Shown here one piece after another: positions 26,869-36,761 of a DNA stretch of 64,000 nucleotides (position 1 is its first letter; each line of letters begins with the position of its first letter). The translations under genes were made by a program, and so were the position numbers. The notes below the pieces were generated by a model that saw only the letters and a list, made by a program, of their open reading frames with translations, was not told the DNA's origin and made no database searches. Location of the stretch: NCBI GenBank assembly GCA_021740625.1, contig JAIOZK010000001.1, forward strand, positions 285,844-349,843, in the 5' to 3' direction. This stretch comes from Bacteroidales bacterium (lineage in GTDB: Bacteria > Bacteroidota > Bacteroidia > Bacteroidales > JAIOZK01).

Positions 26869-27010
26869 TGTCCGCAAAGTTTCCTGCAACGATCCGGGTC
26901 ACATCAAGCGAAGTCGAGATGAACCGATAATCAGAACCCTTAGGTTTTGACTCCCAGCCTGGCCGGCAGACACGGCGCTCAGCCTTACGAAATACCAAAC
27001 TTTCCGGACA
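26869..27010. repeat. Dispersed palindromic (REP/MITE-like) element, copy 2
   Basis: Inverted ends TGTCCGCAAAGTTT and AAACTTTCCGGACA bound a 142-base element with GGGTCACATCAAGCGAAGTC and GCTCAGCCTTACGAAATACC, in the same order as copy 1 at 8798-8929. This copy holds an extra segment rich in GGCCGGCAGACACGG. It fills most of the 313-base gap between the susE-like gene and the next gene; nothing else is seen there apart from the promoter. Confidence 0.65.
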
Positions 27011-27028
27011 TTCTCCTTTATTTTTAAA

Positions 27029-28174
27029 CTATTGCGGAGTCAGTGTATATTTCATCGCTGTAAGGTCAACTTCGATTAGGTATTCACCACTTGTGCCGGG
27101 TGCCGGAATTTCCGGCGGATCCTCAGCTGTTTCTGTGGGCCTGTATGCAAGTGTACCCCCTGAAACGGTTCCATCGTAGGATCCCCATTGGGGAGCCCAT
27201 TCGCCCGATACCTCAAGGAACTTCATACCGCCTTCAGCATTCAGGCTGACGGTAAGGCTAAATTTCGTAAGATTTTCAGCATCCTGTTCAAAGGGGATAC
27301 CGGCAGTATTATCCCAGCCTGCAGGTGTTGCATCACCCACGAGGTACAATTCACCTGAGGTGAGCATTGTTTCATAGGTCAGGCCAACGGTATCGGCAAG
27401 GATGTAATAATTGCCTTCCGTATCACCAACCGGGATAGCATCCGGATCCGGTTCATCCTCTGTCGGCCGGTAAACCAGCGGACCTGCATCCCAGGTTCCG
27501 GTTGCATCTGTTCCCCATTGCGGGGCCCAGAAACCCAGTACAGAAATGAATTTAATGTATGCATCAGATGCCGGTGTAAGATGTTCGACAATGGCATACG
27601 TACCATCACCAAGAGGTGTCATTGGCAATGCAGCCGCATTGTCCCAGCCAACCGTGGTACCACTGCCCAGCAGGTAGATCAGTTTTTCCTCGGTAACATC
27701 TTCATAGGGTGTCACAGACAAAGTTGTTACACCCGAATAGATGTTTGTATAATCGGTTTCGTTGTTCACGAATGCAAGCAACCTGAAAGCCATATCAGAG
27801 GCAACGCCTGTCGGGGCACCCATGGTCAGGAGATTTGCATTCATTGCACCCACCTTTATGGTATATTCAGTTTCCTGGGTTGCCGCAAGGTCCTTCAGAT
27901 TTTTGAAGTTGCTGTCGGCAAAATCCATTTGCAACTGGTAGGTAACATCTTCCAACTCATCCAGGCTGTATTTGGCTGCATTCCATTTAAAAGTAGCCAT
28001 GAGGCTGTCGGCATTGTCTTTTTCAAGCACAAAGGCCTCCCCTGCTGCCGGCGCTGTGATAGCAGGCGCCTCCGTCTGACTCATATTCAGGACCGGTTCT
28101 TCATCCTTTTTTTCGCAACTGAGCAAAAGGCCGATCCCAATCATCAAAATGAGTAAACTATTTATTTTCTTCAT
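27029..28174 (-). CDS. susE: SusE-like outer-membrane starch-binding lipoprotein
   Basis: The 381-residue protein has a lipobox (LLLSCEKK), an N-terminal SusE-type Ig-like domain with PAITAPAAGEAFVLEKDNAD, and two tandem binding domains. Each has the pattern G-x-x-x-P-x-GWDN and then FW/EWAPQWG (YLLGSGTTVGWDN...FWAPQWGTD; YLVGDATPAGWDN...EWAPQWGSY). SusE/SusF bind starch at the cell surface. It follows susC and susD by 20 bases, completing a susCDE set. No SusF is seen unless the T9SS two-module protein takes its place. Confidence 0.85.
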   Translation of the reverse strand: MKKINSLLILMIGIGLLLSCEKKDEEPVLNMSQTEAPAITAPAAGEAFVLEKDNADSLMATFKWNAAKYSLDELEDVTYQLQMDFADSNFKNLKDLAATQETEYTIKVGAMNANLLTMGAPTGVASDMAFRLLAFVNNETDYTNIYSGVTTLSVTPYEDVTEEKLIYLLGSGTTVGWDNAAALPMTPLGDGTYAIVEHLTPASDAYIKFISVLGFWAPQWGTDATGTWDAGPLVYRPTEDEPDPDAIPVGDTEGNYYILADTVGLTYETMLTSGELYLVGDATPAGWDNTAGIPFEQDAENLTKFSLTVSLNAEGGMKFLEVSGEWAPQWGSYDGTVSGGTLAYRPTETAEDPPEIPAPGTSGEYLIEVDLTAMKYTLTPQ

Positions 28175-28194
28175 GATTAAAACTTTTTAATTTC

Positions 28195-29778
28195 TTAATA
28201 ATTAGGATTCTGCACCAGATTCGGGTTGGCTCCCAGATCATCTGCAGGTATGGGAAATATATCATATTTGCTGTCGGTAGCAATTCCTTCCTGCACATTC
28301 CCTTTCCAGGGCCAGAGGTATTCGCCGCCTGTAAAATAGTCATATCTCACCAGGTCGGTCCTGCGGTGGCATTCCCAGTAGAGCTCGCGGGCTCTTTCAT
28401 CCAGAATGAAGTCCAGATCGATCTCAGTAACTGTTCCGGCTTCGGCTCTTTCACGTACATCGTTTACGTATTGCAAAGCCAGGCCGGCATCTCCGTTTCC
28501 GCCTCTCAGCGTAGCCTCAGCATACATGAGATAAACATCAGCCAGGCGGAACATGGGGAAATCCGTATCCACGAAATCGGTGGCTTTTCCCTGCTCACCG
28601 GTGGAGGTAATATTCTTGAACTTGGTAATGGCATACCCATCATTGAAGAGGGAAATGTCATTGATCTCCAGATTCTGACCTTCGGTGAAGAACATGGCCC
28701 TTTTATCCGTTTCTCCACTGGGATCCGGGAATTTTTCAACAAAAGCGCTCGTAGTGCGTAATCCGCCCCAGCCATCTGAAACGCCATAATCCAGTGGAGT
28801 CATATCTCCACCAATGGCTGCATGAATGATAAAATCGGTTCCTCCATAGGTTTTTGTGAACAAACCATCAAAATTCACCGAAAAAATGATCTCGCTTTTT
28901 GCATCCGGGTTTTGGCCATTGTCAGCCAGGAACAACTCATCATATTCAGGAGCGAGTGAATATCCGGCATTGATGATTTTGTTACAATAGGTGATACACG
29001 CATCGTATTTTGCTGTTCCCGTATAAACTTCTGCGTTCAGGTAAAGCTTGGCCAGCAGCATCCATGCCGCAGCTTTGTCAGCCCTGCCATATTCGTTGGT
29101 CATGGGGTCTTTCAGCTGGTTTTCCAATGCAATTAGTTCACCTTCCACATAATCAAAAAGATTTTTTCTGCTGATCTGTTCTGGGAAGAAATATCCCACT
29201 TCATCTTCTTCAGTAACAAAAGGCACATTGGCAAATAAATCCATGGCATGCCAGTAACTGAGGGCTCTCAGGAACCTTGCCTCAGCCCTGTAAAATTCTA
29301 TTTCAGTCCTGAGGTTACCGCTTACGCCCCGGTCATTGAGTTTGGCATCCGTGGTTTCGCGGATAAACTCGTTACAAGCAGCAATCTGATAAAAGATCCT
29401 GTAATAGAAGGCTGCAATAAAAACATCGCTGGATCCCCAGCTCTGCCAGTGAAAATCTTTGATGGTCTGGTCGTTCCAACCGATGACGGATTCATCCGTT
29501 GGGAGTTCCTGATGATACCAGTATCCCCGCAGATATTGTCCGAATCCTTCGTCAATACCCTGTATATCGGGTTTGCCCGCCGGACCTTCCTGGCCGGAAA
29601 CCGCCAGACCGGCATAGAGTTTAGCCAGAACCAGTTTGTAGTTTTCCGGATCATCGAATACAGTAGCTGCCGTGGTCACATCCGGGTCGAGTGGTATCGT
29701 ATCCAGATCCTTGCTGCAGGAAGTTATCAAAATGATCATTCCTGCAAGTGCTAATGTTATGTTGATTAATTTTTTCAT
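28195..29778 (-). CDS. susD: SusD/RagB-family outer-membrane lipoprotein
   Basis: A 527-residue lipoprotein (lipobox ILITSCSKDLD) with the TPR-like SusD fold: LDTIPLDPD, AEARFLRALSYWHAMDLFANVPFVT, KAAAWMLLAKLYLNAEVY, FPMFRLADVYLMYAEATLRG and LDERARELYWECHRRTDLVRYDYF. SusD forms the lid on SusC and captures malto-oligosaccharides. It lies 18 bases after susC. Confidence 0.95.
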   Translation of the reverse strand: MKKLINITLALAGMIILITSCSKDLDTIPLDPDVTTAATVFDDPENYKLVLAKLYAGLAVSGQEGPAGKPDIQGIDEGFGQYLRGYWYHQELPTDESVIGWNDQTIKDFHWQSWGSSDVFIAAFYYRIFYQIAACNEFIRETTDAKLNDRGVSGNLRTEIEFYRAEARFLRALSYWHAMDLFANVPFVTEEDEVGYFFPEQISRKNLFDYVEGELIALENQLKDPMTNEYGRADKAAAWMLLAKLYLNAEVYTGTAKYDACITYCNKIINAGYSLAPEYDELFLADNGQNPDAKSEIIFSVNFDGLFTKTYGGTDFIIHAAIGGDMTPLDYGVSDGWGGLRTTSAFVEKFPDPSGETDKRAMFFTEGQNLEINDISLFNDGYAITKFKNITSTGEQGKATDFVDTDFPMFRLADVYLMYAEATLRGGNGDAGLALQYVNDVRERAEAGTVTEIDLDFILDERARELYWECHRRTDLVRYDYFTGGEYLWPWKGNVQEGIATDSKYDIFPIPADDLGANPNLVQNPNY

Positions 29779-29796
29779 GATCTTTCAAATTTTTAA

Positions 29797-32700
29797 TTAA
29801 AACTGAAGATTTGCTCCGAAAACAAATGTCCTGGGACGTGGGTAGATATTGTTATCGATGCCCAGGTGAATTTCAGGATCAAGTCCTTCGTATTGCGTAA
29901 TGACAAATGCATTGTTTACCGTGAATGACAAACGTAAATCGGCATCGCCATTGATAATATCATTGAAGTTATATGCCAGTGTTATATAATCCATGCGGAA
30001 GAAAGACCCGTCCTGGATAAAATAATCTGACAGATAGCGTGGATTCTCAAATTCAGTATCTTCCACTGTGGTTGAGATATTGCTCAGGTAAGGTCCTTCG
30101 GGACGATACAGTCTCTCATAAACTCCATTTTCAGAAGCCACGTTGTTATATACATAATTGCCAAAATTGGCCCTTCCGGAGAAGGCAAAATCCCAGTTTT
30201 TGTATTTGAGGTTGGATGAAATTCCAAAAACATACTTGGGATTGGGGTCCTTGTAATGGTAGCGGTCATCATCTGTAATCTGTCCGTCGCCATTTCTGTC
30301 GACATACAAGCCTTCGATGGGATCGCCGTTTTCATCATACACCTGTTCATACACATAGAAGGAATATGCAGGATGACCCACACTGTGGATCTGAATATTG
30401 TTGCCCACACCACCTGAGATTCCGCCGGTCTTGAACCCCGGGTAATCGGGATTGTCGGATGCGATCAGCTTTGTGATCTCGTTGTGGTTGTAGCTGGCAT
30501 TGAAACCTACTTCCCAGTAAATATCCTCTTTTACAACAGGCCTGGTAAAGATGGAGAATTCAACTCCTTTGTTTTCCAGGTTGCCGATGTTGGTTAGGAG
30601 GATGTTGGTCAGGTTGGTTCCGGCAGGCCAGGGGATCTCATTCAGCAGGTCTTTGGTTTCCCGGTAATAAACATCGATCGAACCATAATACCTGTCGTTG
30701 GCAAACCCATAATCAAGTCCGAAGTTCCAGGTAGTCGTTTCCTCCCACTTGATCTTCGAATCATATCCTTCGGGTCGCAGGGTATAATAAAAAACATTCC
30801 CCAATTGATAACGCGCATTTTGCTGACTGAGGGTATAACGTGACAGATAGGGATAATCTCCCTGGTTGATGTTTTGTTGTCCGGTAATACCCCAGCTGGC
30901 ACGCAGTTTCAATCTGGAAATAAAATCAACAGATTTCATAAAATTTTCCTGGTGCATCTTCCAACCCAGTGCCACGGAAGGGAACCATCCCTGGCGGTTG
31001 TCTTCCGAAAACCTGGAAGTATTGTCATTTCTCAGTGTGAAAGTCAGCAGGTAACGGTTCTTGAAAGTATAATTCAATCTTCCAAAATAGGATAATAAGA
31101 CGTATTCTGTCGGATCATCGATGGTATCCGTCTGTGCCGGTTCATTGGCAACATTGGAGTTGATCGAATAATTTTTTCTGTAGTTGCTCTGGTAGGAATG
31201 ACCGATCATAAAATCAACCTTGCTGTCGATGGATTCATAGTCCTTCACATAGTTGAGGTAGAATTCCATCAACTTATTTTCCTTGGTCTGTTCGTACATA
31301 TTGTCCACACCACCAAGTCTTGCACTATCACCTTCCGGCCTGACATAATAACCGGGCACATATTCGAAAGCAGCATAAGTCGGGACGAATATCGTACCCT
31401 CACTGCTTGAGTAATCGTAACCCAGGTTCAGGTTGGCCCTCAATTCAGGCATGAAATGAAATTTATAATCGAATTGCGCATTCCCGATAAAGCGGTTTAC
31501 GCTGGATTCATCATTGCGCAGTTCAAGCAGGGCAACCGGGTTGGTGGTAGCCTGTCCAACGGGCTGCCCGTTGGACTGTAACCAGGCATAATATCCACCA
31601 TAGGCTGTGGTATCCCCGTTTACAGGCTTAGTAGGATCAAACTGCACGGCCCCGCCAATGGCACCCCTGTCGGCAAAATGATTGTTCACAAACATACCCT
31701 TTGCATTGAGATTGACCTTCAGATGATCATCCAGGAAGGTTGGGTTCAGGTTTGCAGAGAGGGTAGTCCTGTTGAAATTATCTGTTTTCAGGATACCATC
31801 CTTATCGGCATAACCGAATGAAAGCCTGAAAGGCATAAATCCCACTTTTCCGGCAGCACTCAGGTAATGATCCATTCCAATGGCATTCTGAAAGATCTCA
31901 TCCTGCCAGTCGGTGTTGGCATCCCCCAGCATATCCATATGGGAAGGTTGTTTTTCCTGGATAAGAGAACGGAATTCATCAGCATCATAAACATCTACCT
32001 TTCTTGTAGGAGAGCTGAGGGAAAATTTGCCATTGTATGTTAACCTGAAAGGCAAAGCACCTTTTTGCTCAGCTTCCGACGACTTCTTTGTTGTGATCAT
32101 GATCACACCATTGGAAGCTCTTGATCCGTAAATGGCTGTTGCCGATGCATCCTTGAGCACACTGATGGATTCAATATCATTTGGATTCACCACATTCAGC
32201 GGATTCCTCATACCCGAGATTTCATCCGACTCCACAGGCACTCCATCAATCACAATAAGTGGATCATTGATGGCCTGCAACGAGGATCCGCCCCTGATCC
32301 GGATCGTGGATCTGGCACCGGGGGCACCACCATCATCAATGATTTGCACACCTGGTATTTTACCGGTAATCAGTTGCGATGGCGTACTGATGGATCCTGT
32401 ATTGAATTCATCAGAACTAATCGCGTTGACAGAGCCGGTGGCATCATCTTTCTTCTGCACACCATAACCGATCACGACCAGTTCTTCCAGTGCCTGGGCG
32501 GCAGGTTGCAGCTCTACATCGAGGGTTTGTCCCGGTTCAACAATAATTTCCTTGGTTTCATAACCCATAAAAGAGATGATCAGGGTAGTGTTGGGTTCAA
32601 CCTGCAGGCTGAACTTACCATTTATGTCCGTGATCATTCCACTGGTAGTTCCTTTTATCAGAACCGATGCACCGGGCAGGGTACTCCCGTCAGTTGCATC

Positions 32701-32820
32701 CCTGACAGTTCCTGTCACCTCTCCTGTCTGCGCCAGGGCAGATGAAAAGGTAAATAAGACAGCTATCAGTACCAAAGCCAATTGAAAAGGTAAACGTTTT
32801 TCCATAATAAATTTGGACAT
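29797..32820 (-). CDS. susC: SusC-type TonB-dependent outer-membrane receptor
   Basis: A 1007-residue receptor. Order: signal peptide (FSSALAQ), carboxypeptidase-regulatory-like domain (GTVRDATDGSTLPGASVLIKG), TonB-box region (EELVVIGYGVQKK), plug (ITGKIPGVQIIDDGG...TIRIRGGSSLQAINDPLIVIDG, in parts) and a long beta-barrel ending RPRTFVFGANLQF. It imports oligosaccharides from SusD using the proton gradient through ExbBD-TonB, a set of which is at 6753-8798. The first ATG is at 32820; MEKRLPFQ at 32805 is also possible and gives a cleaner signal peptide. Confidence 0.95.
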   Translation of the reverse strand: MSKFIMEKRLPFQLALVLIAVLFTFSSALAQTGEVTGTVRDATDGSTLPGASVLIKGTTSGMITDINGKFSLQVEPNTTLIISFMGYETKEIIVEPGQTLDVELQPAAQALEELVVIGYGVQKKDDATGSVNAISSDEFNTGSISTPSQLITGKIPGVQIIDDGGAPGARSTIRIRGGSSLQAINDPLIVIDGVPVESDEISGMRNPLNVVNPNDIESISVLKDASATAIYGSRASNGVIMITTKKSSEAEQKGALPFRLTYNGKFSLSSPTRKVDVYDADEFRSLIQEKQPSHMDMLGDANTDWQDEIFQNAIGMDHYLSAAGKVGFMPFRLSFGYADKDGILKTDNFNRTTLSANLNPTFLDDHLKVNLNAKGMFVNNHFADRGAIGGAVQFDPTKPVNGDTTAYGGYYAWLQSNGQPVGQATTNPVALLELRNDESSVNRFIGNAQFDYKFHFMPELRANLNLGYDYSSSEGTIFVPTYAAFEYVPGYYVRPEGDSARLGGVDNMYEQTKENKLMEFYLNYVKDYESIDSKVDFMIGHSYQSNYRKNYSINSNVANEPAQTDTIDDPTEYVLLSYFGRLNYTFKNRYLLTFTLRNDNTSRFSEDNRQGWFPSVALGWKMHQENFMKSVDFISRLKLRASWGITGQQNINQGDYPYLSRYTLSQQNARYQLGNVFYYTLRPEGYDSKIKWEETTTWNFGLDYGFANDRYYGSIDVYYRETKDLLNEIPWPAGTNLTNILLTNIGNLENKGVEFSIFTRPVVKEDIYWEVGFNASYNHNEITKLIASDNPDYPGFKTGGISGGVGNNIQIHSVGHPAYSFYVYEQVYDENGDPIEGLYVDRNGDGQITDDDRYHYKDPNPKYVFGISSNLKYKNWDFAFSGRANFGNYVYNNVASENGVYERLYRPEGPYLSNISTTVEDTEFENPRYLSDYFIQDGSFFRMDYITLAYNFNDIINGDADLRLSFTVNNAFVITQYEGLDPEIHLGIDNNIYPRPRTFVFGANLQF

Positions 32821-32846
32821 TTGGTTACACGTACTTTTAGTTACTT

Positions 32847-32886
32847 CAAATTTAACGAAATTTTAATTATAAGTAAGCGTCTGCTT
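32847..32886 (-). promoter_or_regulatory. susC promoter with -7 element and possible activator palindrome
   Basis: On the minus strand TAAATTTG (32847-32854) fits the -7 consensus, 26 bases before the susC ATG. In place of a -33 element lies an imperfect palindrome, AAGCAGACGCTT (32875-32886). An activator-dependent promoter is inferred from the missing -33 box. No SusR-like regulator gene is present in this window. Confidence 0.4.
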
Positions 32887-32889
32887 AAT

Positions 32890-34281
32890 TTATTTTTCAA
32901 GCAAAGCATACCCCCATGGATCTAATACAATGGAATTATCCTCATTGAGCACAAAGCCTTCTGAATTGAACAGGATTTCCATGCCTGTCAAATCAGGTTC
33001 ATCTCCAGCTTGTATGATTTGTTCTTCAGGACTCAGGTTAAAAATACCCAGTACTTTGTTGCCATTTTTTTCTCTGAGAATAAAGAGTACTTCTTCGCCA
33101 TTTTGTATTGGGATCCTCTCATAACTTCCCCCGGCCGCACCATTCCATAGGGCCGGATGATCTTCTTTGATGCTGTTTAATTCTTTGTAAAAATCCAGTA
33201 ATTCGAGGGAAGACCAGTCAATGCTGTCCTTTTCGAAGAAAGCCAGTCTTTTGTCCAGTGCTGCCTCCTGGCCACTGTATATCAATGGCATTCCGGGCAT
33301 GACGTAAGTCAGCACGGCAAAGGTTTTTGCCGCATCTCCCATGCGCTCATAAACGGTCCCGTTCCAGGAATTTTCATCATGGTTAGAAGTGAAATGCATG
33401 CGGTATGAACCTTCAGGAAATCTGGCCATGTTTTTCTGCAGCACTTCATGAATATCATTTGCATTCTTGTTTCCCTTTGCGGCTTCGTTCATCACATGGT
33501 GCATTTCCCAGGCATAAGACATATCAAAGGCTTCGTTATGATGCTCAGGCAGTTCGGCCTCAGCCAGCATGAATACAGGTTTGACCGCATTGAGTTCAGC
33601 ACTGGCTTCGTTCCAGAATTCAGTGGGGACTTCAGCGGCCACATCACAACGGTAACCATCTATGTTTTCTTCTTCTACCCAGTAGATCAGGGCATCTTTC
33701 ATCGCCCGACGCATTTCTTCATTCTCATAATCCAGTTTGATCACATCGGTCCAGTCGAAAGGCGAGATAAAGTTCCCGCTGGAGTCTTTGACATACCAAT
33801 CGCTGTGGTTTTCCACCCATACATTGTCCCATGCGGTATGGTTGGCTACCCAGTCGAGGATTACAAACATGCCCAAGTCATGGGCTTTTGCCACCAGTGA
33901 ACGGAAGTCATCTTTGCTCCCGAATTCCGGATTCACTGCCAGGTAGTCTTTTACAGAGTAATAACTTCCCAGGCTTCCCTTCCTGTTTTTCTCACCAATG
34001 GGATGTATGGGCATCAGCCACAAAATATCCACACCCATCTCCTTTAACCTGGGCAGATGTTTTTCAAAAGCTTTGAAGCTTCCTTCGGGTGTGTATTGCC
34101 TGATGTTGACCTCGTAGATCACATCATCTTTGCTCCAGTCGGAATGATCGGTATATTGGATGACTTTACTTTCTTCATTTTTTTCCTTGTTTTGGCAGGA
34201 AACCAGGAATGCCAGACTGATGATTAAAACAAGTGTTGTTTGAAGCGGCAGCTTGATCAGGGTATTTTTCAGGTTTTTCAT
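32890..34281 (-). CDS. GH13 alpha-amylase lipoprotein
   Basis: A 463-residue lipoprotein (lipobox FLVSCQNK) consisting of a compact GH13 barrel. Regions I-IV are DWVANHTAWD, GYRCDVAAEVP, FMLAEAELPEH and FTSNHDENSW, with all three catalytic acids present. A small C-terminal beta domain ends VLDPWGYALLEK. Its position 69 bases upstream of susC and its lipid anchor suggest a SusG-like role at the surface or in the periplasm, although SusG itself is larger and carries a CBM58 insert that is absent here. Confidence 0.85.
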   Translation of the reverse strand: MKNLKNTLIKLPLQTTLVLIISLAFLVSCQNKEKNEESKVIQYTDHSDWSKDDVIYEVNIRQYTPEGSFKAFEKHLPRLKEMGVDILWLMPIHPIGEKNRKGSLGSYYSVKDYLAVNPEFGSKDDFRSLVAKAHDLGMFVILDWVANHTAWDNVWVENHSDWYVKDSSGNFISPFDWTDVIKLDYENEEMRRAMKDALIYWVEEENIDGYRCDVAAEVPTEFWNEASAELNAVKPVFMLAEAELPEHHNEAFDMSYAWEMHHVMNEAAKGNKNANDIHEVLQKNMARFPEGSYRMHFTSNHDENSWNGTVYERMGDAAKTFAVLTYVMPGMPLIYSGQEAALDKRLAFFEKDSIDWSSLELLDFYKELNSIKEDHPALWNGAAGGSYERIPIQNGEEVLFILREKNGNKVLGIFNLSPEEQIIQAGDEPDLTGMEILFNSEGFVLNEDNSIVLDPWGYALLEK

Positions 34282-34376
34282 TTTATTTTATTTTATCTTC
34301 AACTTTTACTTCTCTTTTTCTTGGCCACAAAGACTCAAAGGCACAAAGTGCACACGAAGGTACATGTTCAATAAAA

Positions 34377-36746
34377 CTAATTGCTTATGATCTCAAATGA
34401 ATTTGCCGGCAGGGTGATCCGGATCCGGTTTTCAATCCGCTTCAGGCTTCCTTCAAAATTCGTTTTTAATTCGGCCCCGTCGAATCGTTCCGGAACATCA
34501 AATTCAATGGTTCTTTTCTCATTTGAATTGTTAAAAGCAATGATACTCAAATCCTCAAAATAGCTACGAATGAAAACATATTCATCTTTATGAACCAGTA
34601 TGGTTTCAAAATCACCGTATATCATTTCCATATTTCCCATTCGGATTTCCGTGAGCTTTTCAACAATATCTTTTACTTTTTGTTCTTTTTCTTTCAGGTT
34701 CTCAAACCTCAGCATCCTCCTGTTATCGGGATCGTTGCCACCAGGATCCCCAATCTCATCTCCATAATAGATCACAGGAATTCCCGGTATGCTCATCATG
34801 AAGGCGGTCAGTGCTGATAGTTTTTCATAACCAACAGGATCTCCCACCCCGATCTCGCGTGTCCAGCCGGCCAGTTTGGCATTTTCTTCAAAAGCGAGAT
34901 CGCCGCCTGCCAGGGAAATAAAACGGGGCCTGTCCTGGTTGCCGGTGATGTATCCCATCAGGTTATGATCGCCGTAATAATGCAAACTTTCCTGAATGGA
35001 TTCGTTCAGGCGTTCGAATCCCTGATCATTCTTTGCGAAAACGGCAATGGCATCATCGTATACATTGAAGTCGAACTGGGCATCCAGTTTACCGGCACTC
35101 ACATAACTACCGATCAGTTCAGGATTGCCATAGGTCTCTCCTATCTGGTACAAGAATTTGCCTTCCGGGATCATCACTTCATCCTTCAACTTCCGGGTAA
35201 GCGTTCTCCAGAATACAAGCGGAACATGTTTCGTGGCATCATGCCTGAATCCGTCCAGTTTGTATTTTTTGATCCAGTAAACGGCAGAATCGGTGAGCAT
35301 ATCAACCACTTCAGCTTTACTCAGATCGAGGGTCGGCATAAAAGTATCGAACCAGGTGGTAAGGCGTTGTTCGTCCCAGAGTTGTGTGTTCATTCTTCCA
35401 TCGGGCAGATACAGTTCAGTTGCCCATTCGGGATGTTCCTGGTACACAGGATGCAACTCATGCACATGATTGGCCACAAAATCCAGCAGCACATTCATTC
35501 CATGCTGATGGGCTGTTTCAACCATCTCTTTCAGGTCTTCTTCCGTTCCATACCGATCATCCACTTCTGTAAAGGAAATGGGCCAGTATCCATGATAAGC
35601 GGAAAACTTTGTTGGCGGATCCGGCCACTGCCCATAAGGACCTTCCGGATTCTTTACCACTGGAGATATCCAGATCGAATTCACCCCCAGCTCTTCAAAA
35701 TATCCGGCCCTGATCTTTTCTGTCACACCCTGAATATCTCCCCCGTGGTAATCCGCCTGTGGTTTTACTTCCGGTATATTGAGGGGACGGTCGTTGGTGG
35801 TATCGGCATTGTAAAAGCGATCTACAAATACATTGTATAGTATCATGGCGTGATGATCGTGACGACTCAACTGGTCTGTGTTCCCGATCACTTTTCCATT
35901 TTCCAGGGGAATGAGGATATCATTTGAAATACCATATTCATTAACAGCCCATGCACGCAAATAGGAACGTTTATAATCTTTTGCCTGTGCCGGTATGTTG
36001 ACAAAAAGCCCTCTTTCTTTCAACTGATAAAAATTTTCCGGCAGGCGGATATTCTGCCAGTAAATGTAAAACTTAGCAGCATGCTCAACACCCAGGTGGA
36101 TGTTTTGGCCTGTATGATCAATTGTATAAAGAGGGGGAAACTTGCTATCATCCGTATCTCCAACCTGCATCAAGGAATTGAATCCTCCAGCATTATTATC
36201 CACCGAATCGGGATTGCGCGGATCGAGCATCCATTTTCCATCAGCCACTATTTGATACTGATAGGTACCGGGATTCAAAAGCAATGTAGTCTTCCAGACT
36301 TCACCTGATTTCTCAAGCGGAGTGGCTGCAGGATTCCATCCGTTGATCTCACCGGCCATCTGTACCATTTTGTATTTTTCTTCTCCCGGATCAAATGTGA
36401 AGACCACTTTTTCTTTGGCAGATTTTTCCAGGGGGATGGAGTAAGGAACCCCATCAATCCATATCTTCAGGTTCATCATCCAGGAAGCATTTTCACCCGG
36501 AATAACCTTCAGGATCTTTTGATCGCCCGAGAAGATCAGTTCTGATCCGGTATGTATGCTGACAGAGTCGATCCTGTCCACATCAATGAAATAATCTTCC
36601 ATGTAAAGGCTAGATGTGTCTTTTTGCAATTTCACCGGTCCGGCCAGGCCAAAAACCTCATTGCCTGCTTCATAAGGCAACCTTTGAGATCCGGTGCTGC
36701 ATGCAAAGAGGAATAAAAGGAATATCCAGTAACTGTATCTTTTCAT
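34377..36746 (-). CDS. GH13 enzyme with N-terminal glycogen-binding (CBM48/20-like) domain
   Basis: A 789-residue lipoprotein (lipobox LFLFACSTG). N-terminal beta domains include an E-set/CBM48-like unit (KMVQMAGEINGWNPAATPLEKSGEVW, in parts; GTYQYQIVADGKWMLDPRNPD). The GH13 barrel follows from about residue 290: region I LLDFVANHVHE, region II GFRHDATKHVP, region III YQIGETYGNPE, region IV YITGNQDRPRF. Region IV has Gln where most GH13 enzymes have the substrate-contacting His of the NHD motif; the catalytic acids themselves are present. Oligosaccharide hydrolase or transferase activity in the periplasm is likely. It shares the strand and direction of its neighbours, with 15 bases to the SusA-like gene. 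Confidence 0.82.
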   Translation of the reverse strand: MKRYSYWIFLLFLFACSTGSQRLPYEAGNEVFGLAGPVKLQKDTSSLYMEDYFIDVDRIDSVSIHTGSELIFSGDQKILKVIPGENASWMMNLKIWIDGVPYSIPLEKSAKEKVVFTFDPGEEKYKMVQMAGEINGWNPAATPLEKSGEVWKTTLLLNPGTYQYQIVADGKWMLDPRNPDSVDNNAGGFNSLMQVGDTDDSKFPPLYTIDHTGQNIHLGVEHAAKFYIYWQNIRLPENFYQLKERGLFVNIPAQAKDYKRSYLRAWAVNEYGISNDILIPLENGKVIGNTDQLSRHDHHAMILYNVFVDRFYNADTTNDRPLNIPEVKPQADYHGGDIQGVTEKIRAGYFEELGVNSIWISPVVKNPEGPYGQWPDPPTKFSAYHGYWPISFTEVDDRYGTEEDLKEMVETAHQHGMNVLLDFVANHVHELHPVYQEHPEWATELYLPDGRMNTQLWDEQRLTTWFDTFMPTLDLSKAEVVDMLTDSAVYWIKKYKLDGFRHDATKHVPLVFWRTLTRKLKDEVMIPEGKFLYQIGETYGNPELIGSYVSAGKLDAQFDFNVYDDAIAVFAKNDQGFERLNESIQESLHYYGDHNLMGYITGNQDRPRFISLAGGDLAFEENAKLAGWTREIGVGDPVGYEKLSALTAFMMSIPGIPVIYYGDEIGDPGGNDPDNRRMLRFENLKEKEQKVKDIVEKLTEIRMGNMEMIYGDFETILVHKDEYVFIRSYFEDLSIIAFNNSNEKRTIEFDVPERFDGAELKTNFEGSLKRIENRIRITLPANSFEIISN

Positions 36747-36761
36747 AAACTCTTGCTTTGA

